A stretch of DNA of 15,916 nt. Source: Acidobacteriota bacterium (GTDB taxonomy: Bacteria > Acidobacteriota > UBA4820 > DSQY01). Position numbers and translations under genes: made by a program. Where the stretch lies: NCBI GenBank assembly GCA_021814085.1, contig JAKAJA010000011.1, positions 1 to 15,916 of the forward strand, read 5' to 3'. The notes under the pieces were generated by a model. That model was not told the DNA's origin and made no database searches. It was given only the letters and a program-made list of their open reading frames with translations. Each line of letters begins with the position of its first letter. Positions within the stretch are counted from its first letter, which is position 1. Of this stretch, positions 15,786-15,916 are shown one piece after another.

Positions 15786-15837
15786 CTTCCCATAGAGGAC
15801 AACCGAGCGGGTGTCACATTCAAAAAGGAGACCGGCC

Positions 15838-15916
15838 ATGGCAGAGCGTGGGAAGGGAACCCCAGGCAGAGGGGAAACGATGTTGCTTCGCGGCGCCAAC
15901 GGGATGCTCTACAGGA
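15838..15916 (+). CDS. Start of an unidentified protein, cut by window edge
   Basis: ATG 15838 follows a strong ribosome binding site AAGGAG (15825-15830) at a spacing of seven, with a TATACT box further upstream. The 26 visible codons begin MAERGKGTPGRGETMLLR and continue with GANGMLYR, open to the edge. That is too little to identify a family. There is no signal peptide or membrane segment in what is visible. It is divergent from the transmembrane kinase gene, across the repeat region. Confidence 0.65.
   Translation, partial: MAERGKGTPGRGETMLLRGANGMLYR

Larger units (their letters stand above)
15393..15837. other. Repeat-dense divergent intergenic region
   Basis: The 445 bases between the divergent kinase gene and the partial right-edge gene are mostly repeats: three heptamer arrays and a REP-like inverted pair. 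Promoters face outward at both ends. Frames that run through it (for example minus-strand peptide ICHCEEAEGRRGNPD) are translations of the repeats and not genes. Confidence 0.7.

Overview
The window is GC-rich bacterial chromosome with seven genes that can be supported and an eighth cut by the right edge. Large Hanks-type Ser/Thr kinases fused to TPR arrays, a [4Fe-4S]-type PurF and abundant dispersed repeats all fit Acidobacteriota. That placement is an inference from gene style; no rRNA or other phylogenetic marker is present.

Left part (1-6928). A 5'-truncated purF (purine synthesis) is followed by a gene-poor stretch carrying a two-hairpin dispersed repeat. Next is a long-form YeiH-family (UPF0324) membrane transporter on the + strand. 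Between it and an mtfA-like M90 zinc peptidase on the - strand lies an inverted repeat of the CGCAAAGGACGCAAAG kind. One arm of this repeat forms the last codons of mtfA. Divergent from mtfA is a tight two-gene unit: kup (K+ uptake) and, one base after its stop, nfo (endonuclease IV).

Middle (6929-7775). About 850 bases have no convincing gene. Nearly all of this stretch is bounded by imperfect 14-bp terminal inverted repeats (6968-6981 and 7722-7735) and is packed with short perfect hairpins and a larger internal inverted repeat. It is the most puzzling part of the window: a candidate non-autonomous or decayed mobile element, or a structured RNA.

Right part (7776-15392, - strand). Two big signalling proteins follow one another. 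The first in transcription order is a membrane-anchored kinase with a FlgO/TolB-like domain and a long TPR array, probably outside the membrane. The second is a soluble kinase joined to a degenerate class III cyclase-like domain, an AAA/STAND-type ATPase and TPRs. The 351-base gap between them holds the second copy of the two-hairpin repeat, in the opposite orientation to the first, plus a sigma70-like promoter for the downstream kinase. The two kinase genes therefore probably have separate promoters.

Right edge (15393-15916). This is a dense repeat zone with three heptamer arrays and a REP-like inverted pair related to the common TCATTGCGAGGAG...GCAATCCC repeats. It ends in the start of an unidentified + strand gene with a strong ribosome binding site.

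Nothing here is a recognisable defence island, CRISPR array, prophage or biosynthetic cluster. The novelty lies in the repeat families, the TIR-bounded gene-free block and the degenerate multidomain kinase.
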